From Acidobacteriaceae bacterium (GTDB lineage: Bacteria; Acidobacteriota; Terriglobia; Terriglobales; Acidobacteriaceae): a DNA stretch of 34,031 nt. Where the stretch lies: the NCBI GenBank assembly GCA_003165795.1, contig PMWW01000017.1, forward strand, positions 1-34,031, in the 5' to 3' direction. Below are positions 22,854 through 30,842 of this stretch, one piece after another. The position numbers and the translations under genes are program-made. Under the pieces are notes generated by a model, which worked only from the letters and a program-made list of their open reading frames with translations, had not been told where the DNA came from and did not search any database. Every line of letters starts with the position of its first letter. Within the stretch, counting starts at the first letter, position 1.

Positions 22854-24374
22854 TCACCGCTCGTACGTCTCCGCCCACTCTTTCAGCTGGCCGCTGATCG
22901 CCGGCGTCAACTTTTCTCTGCGAAAGCGCCAGCGCCAGTTGCCGGACGAGCTTCCCGGCAGGTTCATCCGACCCTCGCTACCCACTCCCAACACGTCTTG
23001 CAGCGGAAACAGAACGGTGTCAGCGACCGAGGCCATCAACGTACGAATCATCACCCAGTTGATGTCGCTCCCGTCTGTGTTCAGGTAACGGCACGCGTAG
23101 GCCAGCTCCTTCTCGACGTCCGCGGCAGTGCGAATGCTGCCTGCCCCCGGTCTGCTGGTCCACCATCCGGCCACGGTGTCGTTGTCGTGTGTGCCGGTAT
23201 AAGCGACGGCGTGGTGTGGATAGTTGTGCGGCTTGAAGTTGGGCGCTTGCGGATCGTTGCCGAAGGCGAATTGCAGAATTGCCATCCCCGGAAAGCCGAA
23301 CTGCCTACGCAGGGATTCGACTTCAGGCGTGATGACTCCGAGATTCTCGGCAACGATCGGCAGGCTTTCCAACCCTTGCTTCAGCGCCTCGAAGAACGCG
23401 GCCCCCGGACCTTTCACCCAGGCCCCGTTGACCGCCGTCACGTCGCCGGCCGGAATTTCGTAGTGGGCCTCGAATCCGCGGAAGTGGTCGAGGCGAATCA
23501 TGTCCAGCATCTCCAGCGCGCGGCGGAAGCGCGCGATCCACCACCCGTAGCCGCTCTTGGCATGTGCGTCCCAGCAATAAATCGGATTGCCCCACAGCTG
23601 TCCGGTGGCACTGAAGTAGTCGGGCGGCACACCGGCCACCACGCGCGGCCGGCCCTTCTCATCCAGTTCGAACAGTTCCCGATTGGCCCACACGTCGGCG
23701 CTGTCCAGCGCAACGTAGATTGGCACGTCGCCCATGATGCGAATATCGTTGCGCGTGCAATGCGCCTTCAGGTCACACCACTGCCGTTCGAATTCGAACT
23801 GGATGAACTTGTTGCCCTCAACCTCGGCGCGCAAATCGGTGCGCGCCCGCTCCAGCGCGACAGGCTCGCGCAGCGCCAGCCCACGTCCCCATTCCGTCCA
23901 GCTCGCCAGCTCGTGAACTTCCTTTAGCGCCATGAACAGGGCAAACTCGTCGAGCCAGAAGGAATGCCGTTCGCAAAATGCGTTGAAGGCTTCGCGATCG
24001 GCGCCGGCACTCCGGGTGAATGCGGCGAATGCTTTGCGCAGCAGCGGCTGTTTCCAGGCAATCACAGCGCCGAAGTCCACGTCATCATTAGAAAACTCAG
24101 GTTTGCCGGCCAAGTCGCGGGCGTCGAGATAGCCGTGCTCCACCAGGCGATCGACGCTGATCAGCATCGGGTTTCCAGCGAAGGCCGAGAAGCACTGGTA
24201 AGGGGAATCGCCATAGCCGGTGGGCCCCAGTGGCAGCACCTGCCAGATACGCTGTCCGGATTCACGCAGGAAGTCGGCGAAGTCGTGCGCTTCGGCGCCC
24301 AGTTCACCGATGCCGTAAGGACCGGGCAGGGAAGTGGGGTGCAGTAGGATGCCGCTGGACCGTGGAAAGGTCAT
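22854..24374 (-). CDS. malQ: 4-alpha-glucanotransferase (amylomaltase, GH77)
   Basis: Transfers alpha-1,4-glucan segments between maltodextrins in glycogen/maltose metabolism; cytosolic, 506 residues, normal length. It opens with SSGILLHPTSLPGPYGIGEL. Catalytic features are MIRLDHFRGFEAHYEIP (nucleophile D296), PIVAENLGVIT (acid/base E343) and YTGTHDNDTVAGW (D397, transition-state stabiliser). The C-terminus ends in LPGSSSGNWRWRF, also typical. The gene is divergent from the parDE-like pair and shows no other glycogen gene beside it. Confidence 0.95.
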   Translation of the reverse strand: MTFPRSSGILLHPTSLPGPYGIGELGAEAHDFADFLRESGQRIWQVLPLGPTGYGDSPYQCFSAFAGNPMLISVDRLVEHGYLDARDLAGKPEFSNDDVDFGAVIAWKQPLLRKAFAAFTRSAGADREAFNAFCERHSFWLDEFALFMALKEVHELASWTEWGRGLALREPVALERARTDLRAEVEGNKFIQFEFERQWCDLKAHCTRNDIRIMGDVPIYVALDSADVWANRELFELDEKGRPRVVAGVPPDYFSATGQLWGNPIYCWDAHAKSGYGWWIARFRRALEMLDMIRLDHFRGFEAHYEIPAGDVTAVNGAWVKGPGAAFFEALKQGLESLPIVAENLGVITPEVESLRRQFGFPGMAILQFAFGNDPQAPNFKPHNYPHHAVAYTGTHDNDTVAGWWTSRPGAGSIRTAADVEKELAYACRYLNTDGSDINWVMIRTLMASVADTVLFPLQDVLGVGSEGRMNLPGSSSGNWRWRFRREKLTPAISGQLKEWAETYER

Positions 24375-24444
24375 GCTCGCAGTAGACCTGACACTGATGG
24401 TATCGCAAATTGAGTGACAGGGCCGCCTATCGAGGCCAATGTCC

Positions 24445-24450
24445 TATAAT
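24445..24450 (+). promoter_or_regulatory. Consensus -10 box (TATAAT) of the parD-like gene
   Basis: A perfect TATAAT ends eight bases before the GTG start of the antitoxin gene, followed by the palindrome GTATAC. Transcription from it would start at or within two bases of the GTG, implying a leaderless mRNA. No good -35 box is at 16-18 bp. The palindrome over the promoter could be the autoregulatory operator. Confidence 0.4.
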
Positions 24451-24458
24451 GTATACAG

Positions 24459-24728
24459 GTGAATACGGTGTCTTCTTCTACCCTCTCCATCCGACTGGAT
24501 TCGCGGACGAAATCGAAGTTGGAAGCTCTGGCGAAAGCCTCCCGGCGTTCCAAGTCGTTCCTGGCGGCGGAAGCTATCGAGGCTTTTGTCGCCGCCGAAA
24601 GTTGGCAGTTGAGTGAGATCGAAGCCGGCATAAGAGATCTCGATGCGGACCGCGCGGTCGACCACCAGGAGGTGCGAGGCTGGCTGCAATCGTGGGGCAA
24701 GAAGAGTGAGCGCAAGGCGCCGCGATGA
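24459..24728 (+). CDS. Ribbon-helix-helix antitoxin (ParD/RelB-like)
   Basis: An 89-residue protein with a GTG start at 24459. The N-terminal STLSIRLDSRTKSKLEALAK followed by ASRRSKSFLAAEAIEAFV is a typical ribbon-helix-helix (strand, helix, helix) DNA-binding dimer. The C-terminal part (ESWQLSEIEAGIRDLDADRA) is the expected toxin-binding tail. It overlaps the toxin gene by four bases (ATGA at 24725-24728). It should neutralise the toxin and repress its own promoter, which bears a TATAAT immediately upstream. Confidence 0.85.
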   Translation: MNTVSSSTLSIRLDSRTKSKLEALAKASRRSKSFLAAEAIEAFVAAESWQLSEIEAGIRDLDADRAVDHQEVRGWLQSWGKKSERKAPR

Positions 24729-25009
24729 GAATCGTATGGTCGCGCCGTGCCATCCGGCATCTCACCAACGTTCGCGACTACATTGCGCAAGACAGTCCGG
24801 AGTCAGCCGCCGGGGTGGCCACAAAAATATTGGAATCGGTGGAACGACTGACCAAGCATCCCAATCTCGGCAGGCCAGGCCGCATCGCGGGCACTCGGGA
24901 GCTCGTTATCCCCGGCCTTCCATATGTAATTCCATATCGAATCCATCGCAACCGCGTAGAACTGATCGCGGTATTTCACGGACGGCAACGCTGGCCAGAC
25001 GTACTGTAA
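24725..25009 (+). CDS. RelE/ParE-family toxin
   Basis: A 94-residue protein with the ParE/RelE fold: MRIVWSRRAIRHLTNVRDYI, the SPESAAGVATKILESVERL helix, HPNLGRPGRIAGTRELVI, and the C-terminal YVIPYRIHRNRVELIAVFHG. ParE members poison gyrase and RelE members cut mRNA on the ribosome; the conserved RPGRxxGTREL and the C-terminal HGRQRW resemble the ParE side, but the target cannot be fixed by sequence. Reading frame intact, translationally coupled to the antitoxin. Confidence 0.88.
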   Translation: MRIVWSRRAIRHLTNVRDYIAQDSPESAAGVATKILESVERLTKHPNLGRPGRIAGTRELVIPGLPYVIPYRIHRNRVELIAVFHGRQRWPDVL

Positions 25010-25062
25010 AGGTTGCGGTGAAGCTTTCAGACAAGCCAGCCTGATATTGAACCAAGCTTGCA

Positions 25063-26619
25063 ATGGCGGATACCGACAACTCGCAAATCAATTCGTCGTC
25101 GCCGCCACGACGTTCTTCGTCCGTAAGCGTCGAGGCTTCGCGGGAACCGTCCTCAACCCCGGACCCCGGCTCCCGTGTATCAATCCCGACCCGTCGTAGT
25201 CCCAGCATCGCTCAGGCTGTGCTGTTGGGCAGCACGTTTGCGCAACTTGCCATCGCGCTGCTGATCACCATCTTTCTCGCGCGCGAGCTGTCTCCCGCGG
25301 CATTTGGTTTCTTCTCGCTGGTCGGCACCATCTTCATTCTTGCCCGCAAGTTTCTCGATCTTGGTCTAAGTAATGTCGCCGCCCGGGAGGCAACGCGAAA
25401 TCCCGAACGTGAGCGTTCGATCCTCGAAGGCCTGATGGCCTATCGACGCGTCGCGGGCGTTGTATTGGCGATCGCGCTGTTGGTCTTCGCGTTCGTGCAG
25501 AAAAGCGAGCCCGAGCGCTCCGTCTTGCTGGGAGCGGGTATCGTCCTGCTGTTCACCGAACCAGCGGCGCTCGATCCCGTCTTCCAGGTGCGCCAGGCGC
25601 AGGGAGGGCCAGCGTTGCTGAATATTCTCGGAGGCTTGCTAGTGTTGGGCGGAAGCATCGTCCTGAAAAAGCTTGCCGCCGCCGGACCAGCTTTCGCATG
25701 GCTGTTGGTTGCCCGTGAAGCACTGATTCTCTTATTTACCATGCTGCTGGGCTGGCGATTGCTGGGCTATCGTCCCCGGCCTGGTTTCCGCGGGCGCGAG
25801 CTAAGAGAGTTCATGGCACCTGCCTTGATCTTCGGTCTCGCCAGTCTGATCTACACCATTTACTTCAATTGCGATGTCTTCTTCGTCTATGTACTGCGCG
25901 GCAAAGACGAGCTGGGCGCCTACGCCGCGGCCTTCCGTCCCATCAATCCACTATTGCTGCTGCCCTGGTTGCTCATGGTGCCGATGATTCCTGTGCTCAC
26001 CGCGGCTGCGAAGGATGGCGAACGCTTCGTGCGCCAGGTGCGAGGCGCGTGTGGCCTGGCGCTGGGGATGGGCGCATGTTGTGTGGTGGCTGGCACGCTG
26101 CTGGCTCCGGACTTGGTGCATGTGCTCTACCGCGGGCGCTATCTCGCGGGCCCGCTTTCTTGCGTGAACGCCTTTGGATGGCTGGCGGTTGCCCTCGGCC
26201 AAGTGTGTGTCACCACGGTGCTGACCGCGGCCTTGCTGGCCGAGCGCAAAGAGAAAGTATTGCTAGCCATTGGTACGGCCGCGTTGCTGGTCAACGCTGC
26301 GATCAACGTCGTAGCTTTGCACTATTACAACTTTACGGCTGCGGGATTCGCAACTGCGCTGACGGAATTATTGTTTCTTGTTTGCGCCCTTGTGGCCTTC
26401 CAGATAATCACCGGCCACAGTCCACTGACCCTAGGATCTGCGCTTTATCTGCTTCCCGCCATCGTGATGGGAGGAATTTTGTACTGGATGAGAGGAGGTC
26501 CCGCACTGCGGGTGACGGTTGGGATAGTGCTGGGTGGGCTGGCCGTGACGGCGATTCTGTTTTCTGGAGGCGCGCGGCAGTTCCGCAGGGAAATCGCGGC
26601 CGTCGCGCCGATCTTCTGA
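25063..26619 (+). CDS. Polysaccharide flippase (MOP superfamily, Wzx-like)
   Basis: A 518-residue multispanning protein with about 12-14 TM helices. A disordered Ser/Pro/Arg-rich N-terminus of about 45 residues precedes the first helix. Family hallmarks are TIFLARELSPAAFGFFSLVG and FLDLGLSNVAAREATRNPE in the first third, and YFNCDVFFVYVLRGKDELGA, typical of Wzx/MATE-like O-unit translocases. It would flip lipid-linked oligosaccharides across the inner membrane. The start codon has no strong Shine-Dalgarno, and a later start is possible. It is the left border of the heptose/glycan block. Confidence 0.85.
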   Translation: MADTDNSQINSSSPPRRSSSVSVEASREPSSTPDPGSRVSIPTRRSPSIAQAVLLGSTFAQLAIALLITIFLARELSPAAFGFFSLVGTIFILARKFLDLGLSNVAAREATRNPERERSILEGLMAYRRVAGVVLAIALLVFAFVQKSEPERSVLLGAGIVLLFTEPAALDPVFQVRQAQGGPALLNILGGLLVLGGSIVLKKLAAAGPAFAWLLVAREALILLFTMLLGWRLLGYRPRPGFRGRELREFMAPALIFGLASLIYTIYFNCDVFFVYVLRGKDELGAYAAAFRPINPLLLLPWLLMVPMIPVLTAAAKDGERFVRQVRGACGLALGMGACCVVAGTLLAPDLVHVLYRGRYLAGPLSCVNAFGWLAVALGQVCVTTVLTAALLAERKEKVLLAIGTAALLVNAAINVVALHYYNFTAAGFATALTELLFLVCALVAFQIITGHSPLTLGSALYLLPAIVMGGILYWMRGGPALRVTVGIVLGGLAVTAILFSGGARQFRREIAAVAPIF

Positions 26620-26676
26620 GCGGAGTGGGCGATAATGTGCGCTTGATTCGGCAAGCGAACCACGCTGGGTACGGAT

Positions 26677-27285
26677 TCAAGCACCTCCATGTTCGAAAGA
26701 CTGTCCCTCGGAACCGAGGTAGCGCTGCACAAAATCCAGCAGAGATAACACACGAGCTTGTGCCAGGCGCGCAGCTCGATGGGCGTCGGGAGTCCCGGCA
26801 TCCAAGAAGCCAGTGATGAGCACAGTTCGCATGCCCAGTCGGGTCCCAGCTTCTATGTCGCGCAGCGAATCGCCGATCATCACACTGTTGCTGGGTTGGG
26901 AGCCAGGAAAATCAATGAATGCCTGTTCGAACAGTCCGGTTAGTGGCTTGCGGCAATTGCATTCGCCGACGTCATGCGGACAAACGTAGATGGCGTCGAG
27001 ATGGGCCCCCTTGGCGGCAAGGCGCTCACGCAGCCGATCGTGCAACTGGTCCAACTCCTCAGGGGACAGCAGACCTAGCGCCACGGCGCGCTGGTTGGTG
27101 ACTACAATCACTTTACGGCGCGACCGGTTCAAGACGGCAATGGCCTCCTCGACGCCCGGCAGTCCCTGAAATTCTTTCCAGCAAGTGACGAATCGGCCAT
27201 CGCACGGGTTACGGTTCAGCACCCCGTCCCGATCTAGGAAAACGTACTCGATATTAGAAAAGTCCGCAGCTTGATTGTTGCTCAT
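26677..27285 (-). CDS. gmhB: D-glycero-beta-D-manno-heptose-1,7-bisphosphate 7-phosphatase
   Basis: HAD-superfamily phosphatase of the ADP-heptose pathway, 202 residues. I chose the ATG at 27285 (MSNNQAADFSN) over a TTG seven codons upstream. The catalytic motif is YVFLDRDGVLNRNP (both Asp); VVTNQRAVALG is motif II and MIGDSLRDIEAGTRLGM the metal-binding motif. The zinc site of GmhB is intact in CPHDVGECNCRKP. It removes the 7-phosphate between the kinase and adenylyltransferase steps of HldE. It is divergent from gmhA across about 80 bp. Confidence 0.92.
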   Translation of the reverse strand: MSNNQAADFSNIEYVFLDRDGVLNRNPCDGRFVTCWKEFQGLPGVEEAIAVLNRSRRKVIVVTNQRAVALGLLSPEELDQLHDRLRERLAAKGAHLDAIYVCPHDVGECNCRKPLTGLFEQAFIDFPGSQPSNSVMIGDSLRDIEAGTRLGMRTVLITGFLDAGTPDAHRAARLAQARVLSLLDFVQRYLGSEGQSFEHGGA

Positions 27286-27344
27286 CGCATTTATAATCCT
27301 AATCAACAGCGGTTCCGTAATAAGGTTCTGAGAAGGCCCTCACA

Positions 27345-27360
27345 CTCGTTGTACAACGAG
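27345..27360. promoter_or_regulatory. Perfect 16-bp palindrome over the gmhA ribosome site
   Basis: CTCGTTGTACAACGAG is a perfect inverted repeat six bases before the gmhA ATG, and its last three bases (GAG) begin the Shine-Dalgarno GAGGGG. It lies between divergent gmhB and gmhA, so it could be a shared operator; as RNA it could mask the ribosome site. Confidence 0.5.
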
Positions 27361-27366
27361 GGGCGA

Positions 27367-27984
27367 ATGCCATCTTCTTTGAATCTGGCCGGCGTTTTTG
27401 CCGACGCAATTGCAGAACACCTCACCATTATCCGTCAGTTTCAGGCGCAGCAGGATGTCTTCGAGCGCGCCGCCATACTCATCACTGACGCGCTGTTGAA
27501 TGGCAACAAAGTCCTGTGGTGCGGCAATGGCGGCAGCGCGGCCGACGCCCAACATCTGGCCGCCGAGCTGGTGGGACGCTTCCGCCGTGAGCGCCCCGCA
27601 TTGGCCTCCATCGCTCTTACCACCGACACTTCTATCCTGACTGCCATCGCCAATGACTATGGCTACGATTGGATATTCGAGCGCCAAGTGGACGCCTTGT
27701 GCCGCCCGGGCGATGTTGTCATTGCTATTTCAACATCAGGGAACAGCGCCAATGTCTGCGCCGCCCTGCGGAGGGCACGCGAGCTTAAGGCGAGGACCGT
27801 AGCCATGACCGGCCGGAACGGTAGCCGCTTAGCTGCATTGGCCGACATCTGCCTGCAGGTGCCCGCTACCGATGCCGCGCGCATCCAGGAATGCCATATT
27901 CTTTGCGGCCACATCCTGTGCGAGTGGGTCGAACTCGCTACCTGCATCAGCCGCGCCGTCGCGGCGCAGGGTGACGCGCAATGA
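27367..27984 (+). CDS. gmhA: Phosphoheptose isomerase (sedoheptulose-7-phosphate isomerase)
   Basis: First enzyme of ADP-heptose synthesis, converting sedoheptulose 7-phosphate to D-glycero-D-manno-heptose 7-phosphate; 205 residues from the ATG at 27367, which follows GAGGGG. SIS-domain motifs are clear: VLWCGNGGSAADAQHLAAEL (with the zinc-ligand His), FRRERPALASIALTTDTSIL, and VIAISTSGNSANVCAAL. The C-terminal QECHILCGHILCEWVE holds the second metal/catalytic His and is typical of GmhA. It overlaps hldE by four bases (ATGA). Confidence 0.95.
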   Translation: MPSSLNLAGVFADAIAEHLTIIRQFQAQQDVFERAAILITDALLNGNKVLWCGNGGSAADAQHLAAELVGRFRRERPALASIALTTDTSILTAIANDYGYDWIFERQVDALCRPGDVVIAISTSGNSANVCAALRRARELKARTVAMTGRNGSRLAALADICLQVPATDAARIQECHILCGHILCEWVELATCISRAVAAQGDAQ

Positions 27985-29483
27985 TTCCCGGCCTTCGTGA
28001 AATCGTTGTCCTGGTTGAATCGGGCTGGAACAACGTTCGGGTCCTCGTCGTCGGCGACGTGATGCTCGATAAGTACGTCTGGGGAGACGTAGAGCGCATT
28101 TCGCCCGAGGCGCCGGTACCGGTGGTGCGTGCTACTGTGCGGGACGAAAAGCCAGGAGGCGCCGCCAACGTTGCCATGAACCTGGCTGGCTTGGGCGCCC
28201 GAGTGGCGCTGGCAGGCTTCGTCGGCGACGATCAAGAGCAACGGAGTTTACAATCGCTGCTTGCCAAAGCTGGAATACAGCCATCGCTGGCGATAGTTTC
28301 AGGCCTCCCGACCACCACTAAGTTGCGCATCTTGTCCGGCCATCAGCAGATGATGCGTCTTGACATGGAACCTTCACATGCCTTCTCCGACGCCGACTAT
28401 CAGGGCCTTCTGGATCGCACCTTCGCCGCTCTGCCGGATGTCTCGGTCGTGGTGCTGTCGGACTATGCCAAAGGCGTCCTCACCGAACCAGTTTGCCAGG
28501 CCATCATTCAGAGGGCGCGCGAGCTTAATATTCCTGTACTGGTCGATCCCAAGAACCGCAATTTTGCTCGTTATCGTGGGGCAACCGCAATCTGCCCCAA
28601 CCTGAAGGAACTTTCTGCCGCTACCGGAGAACCGGTCTCCGGGCTGGATCGTCTGCTTACCTCGGCCCAGGCCCAGCTGCCATCCTTGCAAATGGAGTTT
28701 ATGGCGGTGACGCTCGGCGAAAACGGAATTGCCGTGTTGCGCCCGGATTCGCGCCTGCATGCCCCTGCGGTAGCACGACAGGTCTATGACGTTTCTGGGG
28801 CTGGCGACACCGTGATTGCCGTTCTAGCGTTGGCGATGGCCTGCGGGGTTGCAATAGAAACCGCGGTCCGCTTGGCAAACATCGCGGCTGGAATCGTGGT
28901 CAGCAAGATCGGCACCGTCCCCATCCGGCGGGAGGAGCTATTGGGGGCCCTGTCGCAGGAGATCGCGCTCCACCTGGATGAGAAGGTGTTGCAACGGCAT
29001 CGCCTGCTCGCTCGGGTTACAGCCTGGAGGGCTGCGGGCGAACGCGTGGTGTTCACTAACGGGTGTTTCGACATCCTGCACATAGGTCACATCCGCTTGC
29101 TGGAGCAGGCGCGGCGCCACGGCGATCGCCTGATCGTTGGTCTCAACAGCGATGCATCGGTTCGGCAACTGAAAGGGCGGTTGCGGCCCATCGTGGCCGC
29201 GAGCGAACGCGCGGGAATTCTCGCCGCCCTCAGCTCGGTCGATGCCGTGGTCATCTTCGACGAGAGCACACCTCTGGAGCTGATTGAGGCGGTGCGGCCG
29301 GAGGTCTTAGTCAAGGGGGGAGATTACACCCAGGAATCTGTCGTCGGGGCCCGCGAGGTTCGCGCCTGGGGAGGGCGGGTCGAGATCATCCCGCTGGTCG
29401 GTGGCGTTAGCACGACCAGGCTCATTGCCAAATCCGCGGCGACCAGCGCGCCGCTAACTGCAACTTCGGCATTCTCAGCTTGA
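27981..29483 (+). CDS. hldE: Bifunctional heptose 7-phosphate kinase / heptose 1-phosphate adenylyltransferase
   Basis: Two-domain enzyme of ADP-heptose synthesis, 500 residues. Residues about 1-330 form a ribokinase-fold kinase: VLVVGDVMLDKYVWGDVERI, DEKPGGAANVAMNLAGLGA, and SGAGDTVIA with the catalytic base in GAGD (273-276). Residues about 350-500 form the nucleotidyltransferase: VVFTNGCFDILHIGHIRLL (HxGH 367-370), GLNSDASVRQLKGRLRP and VLVKGGDYTQESVVGA. The kinase makes heptose 1,7-bisphosphate, GmhB trims it, and the second domain makes ADP-heptose. The C-terminal 15 residues are low-complexity Ala/Ser/Thr. hldD, the epimerase, is not in the window. Confidence 0.95.
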   Translation: MIPGLREIVVLVESGWNNVRVLVVGDVMLDKYVWGDVERISPEAPVPVVRATVRDEKPGGAANVAMNLAGLGARVALAGFVGDDQEQRSLQSLLAKAGIQPSLAIVSGLPTTTKLRILSGHQQMMRLDMEPSHAFSDADYQGLLDRTFAALPDVSVVVLSDYAKGVLTEPVCQAIIQRARELNIPVLVDPKNRNFARYRGATAICPNLKELSAATGEPVSGLDRLLTSAQAQLPSLQMEFMAVTLGENGIAVLRPDSRLHAPAVARQVYDVSGAGDTVIAVLALAMACGVAIETAVRLANIAAGIVVSKIGTVPIRREELLGALSQEIALHLDEKVLQRHRLLARVTAWRAAGERVVFTNGCFDILHIGHIRLLEQARRHGDRLIVGLNSDASVRQLKGRLRPIVAASERAGILAALSSVDAVVIFDESTPLELIEAVRPEVLVKGGDYTQESVVGAREVRAWGGRVEIIPLVGGVSTTRLIAKSAATSAPLTATSAFSA

Positions 29484-29491
29484 AAGGAGCC

Positions 29492-30826
29492 ATGCTGCCA
29501 CCACTGTTCTTTTCCGTTCGTCTTCCCACGCTGCTGGCAATACTCTGGCGCACTTACTTCCAGCGCGACTCCGTCGTGGGGATGTCGCACAAGGGGCCGC
29601 TCTCCATCGTCATCTTCAGGCTCGATTCGCTGGGGGACGTGGTGCTCACGACGCCGCTGTTCCGCGAGCTCAAGAAAGCCTATCCCAAATCGCGATGCAC
29701 GGTTGTGGTGCAGGAAGCCTACCGGCCCCTGCTTGTAACTAATCCACTCATCGACGAAGTTCTCAGCTTGCCAGACATAAAACCTCCATGGCTACCGCTA
29801 GGGGCGAAGAGGTTGCTCTCGGCCGTGCTGCTTTATCGGACGCGGTTGCGGGCAAGGCATTTCGACTTTGCCATTTGTCCTCGCTGGGACGTCGACGAAC
29901 ACCTGGCAACGTTTCTCTGCGTACTGACCAACGCCTCGAACCGGGTCGGCTACAGCGAAAAGGCATCGCTGGCGAAACAGCGTATCAACCGCGGTTTCGA
30001 CACCGCTTTCAGTAACTGCGTCCCACCCGGTGCAGCCCGGCATGAAGTGTTGCGCAACCTTGCCATCGTGGAAGCGCTGGGCGGAACGGTGTCCGACGAC
30101 ACGCTGGAGATCCGATTGACCGAGCGAGACCGGCGAAAGGCGTCAAAGCTGTTGGCGCAGGTCGCCCCTTCCTCGACCTTGATCGCGATCGGAATCGGGG
30201 CGCGTAGCTCCGGCCGCAGATGGCCTTTCGAGCGTTACGCGCAGACGCTGCGACAACTGGCCGGGGAACATCCCGTGCAGGCGGTTATCGTGTGTTCGGC
30301 CGCGGAGCGTGGTGACGCAGTACAACTCGCGAACGCGCTACCTGGGGACGTTATCATCGTCAGCGGTGCACCCATCCGCGAGGTAGGTGCGGTGCTGCAG
30401 CGGTGTGATCTTTTTATCGGCAACGACAGCGGCTGCGCTCATCTGGCGGCGGCAGTGAACTGCAAGGCGATCGTGATCTCGCGCCATCCCCGCGATGGCG
30501 ATGCCAACCATTTCAACAGTCCCTTGCGTTTTGCGCCGCACGGTAGTTGTGTCCGCGTCCTGCAGCCTGCTACCGGTCGCGACGGATGCAAGGCAGCTTG
30601 CAGCCGGATGGGACCGCACTGCATCACGTCGGTCGCGGTAGACCCCGTGGTGGCCGCCGCACGCAAGATGTTGCGGGAACTCCGGCCCACCAATCTTCCG
30701 CTTCCGACCAGGCCATGGCCCGATAAGGTTCTGCGCCACCTCATGCATTCTCATTCCGTTGACGCGGTTCAACGGGCGGTAGAAGCCTTACGATCGAACC
30801 AGGACCAGCCGCCGGCTCCACGTTGA
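29492..30826 (+). CDS. Glycosyltransferase family 9 (heptosyltransferase)
   Basis: A 444-residue GT-B enzyme of the ADP-heptose:LPS heptosyltransferase family. I used the ATG at 29492; AAAGGAG is present but very close, and an internal ATG (MSHKGPLSIVIFRLDSLGDV) may be the true start. Motifs are IVIFRLDSLGDVVLTTPLFR, GIGARSSGRRWPFERYAQT (donor region), and FIGNDSGCAHLAAAVNCKAI, the NDxGxxHLA motif of GT9. A Cys cluster follows (GRDGCKAACSRMGPHC). An N-terminal hydrophobic extension might tether it to the membrane. It directly follows hldE and presumably uses its product. Confidence 0.88.
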   Translation: MLPPLFFSVRLPTLLAILWRTYFQRDSVVGMSHKGPLSIVIFRLDSLGDVVLTTPLFRELKKAYPKSRCTVVVQEAYRPLLVTNPLIDEVLSLPDIKPPWLPLGAKRLLSAVLLYRTRLRARHFDFAICPRWDVDEHLATFLCVLTNASNRVGYSEKASLAKQRINRGFDTAFSNCVPPGAARHEVLRNLAIVEALGGTVSDDTLEIRLTERDRRKASKLLAQVAPSSTLIAIGIGARSSGRRWPFERYAQTLRQLAGEHPVQAVIVCSAAERGDAVQLANALPGDVIIVSGAPIREVGAVLQRCDLFIGNDSGCAHLAAAVNCKAIVISRHPRDGDANHFNSPLRFAPHGSCVRVLQPATGRDGCKAACSRMGPHCITSVAVDPVVAAARKMLRELRPTNLPLPTRPWPDKVLRHLMHSHSVDAVQRAVEALRSNQDQPPAPR

Positions 30827-30842
30827 CCACGAGCACCCGATT

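Noticed and set aside
25869-26816. Second plus-strand frame overlapping the first flippase
   Set aside because: Arg/Cys-rich translation typical of an out-of-frame reading of a membrane-protein gene.
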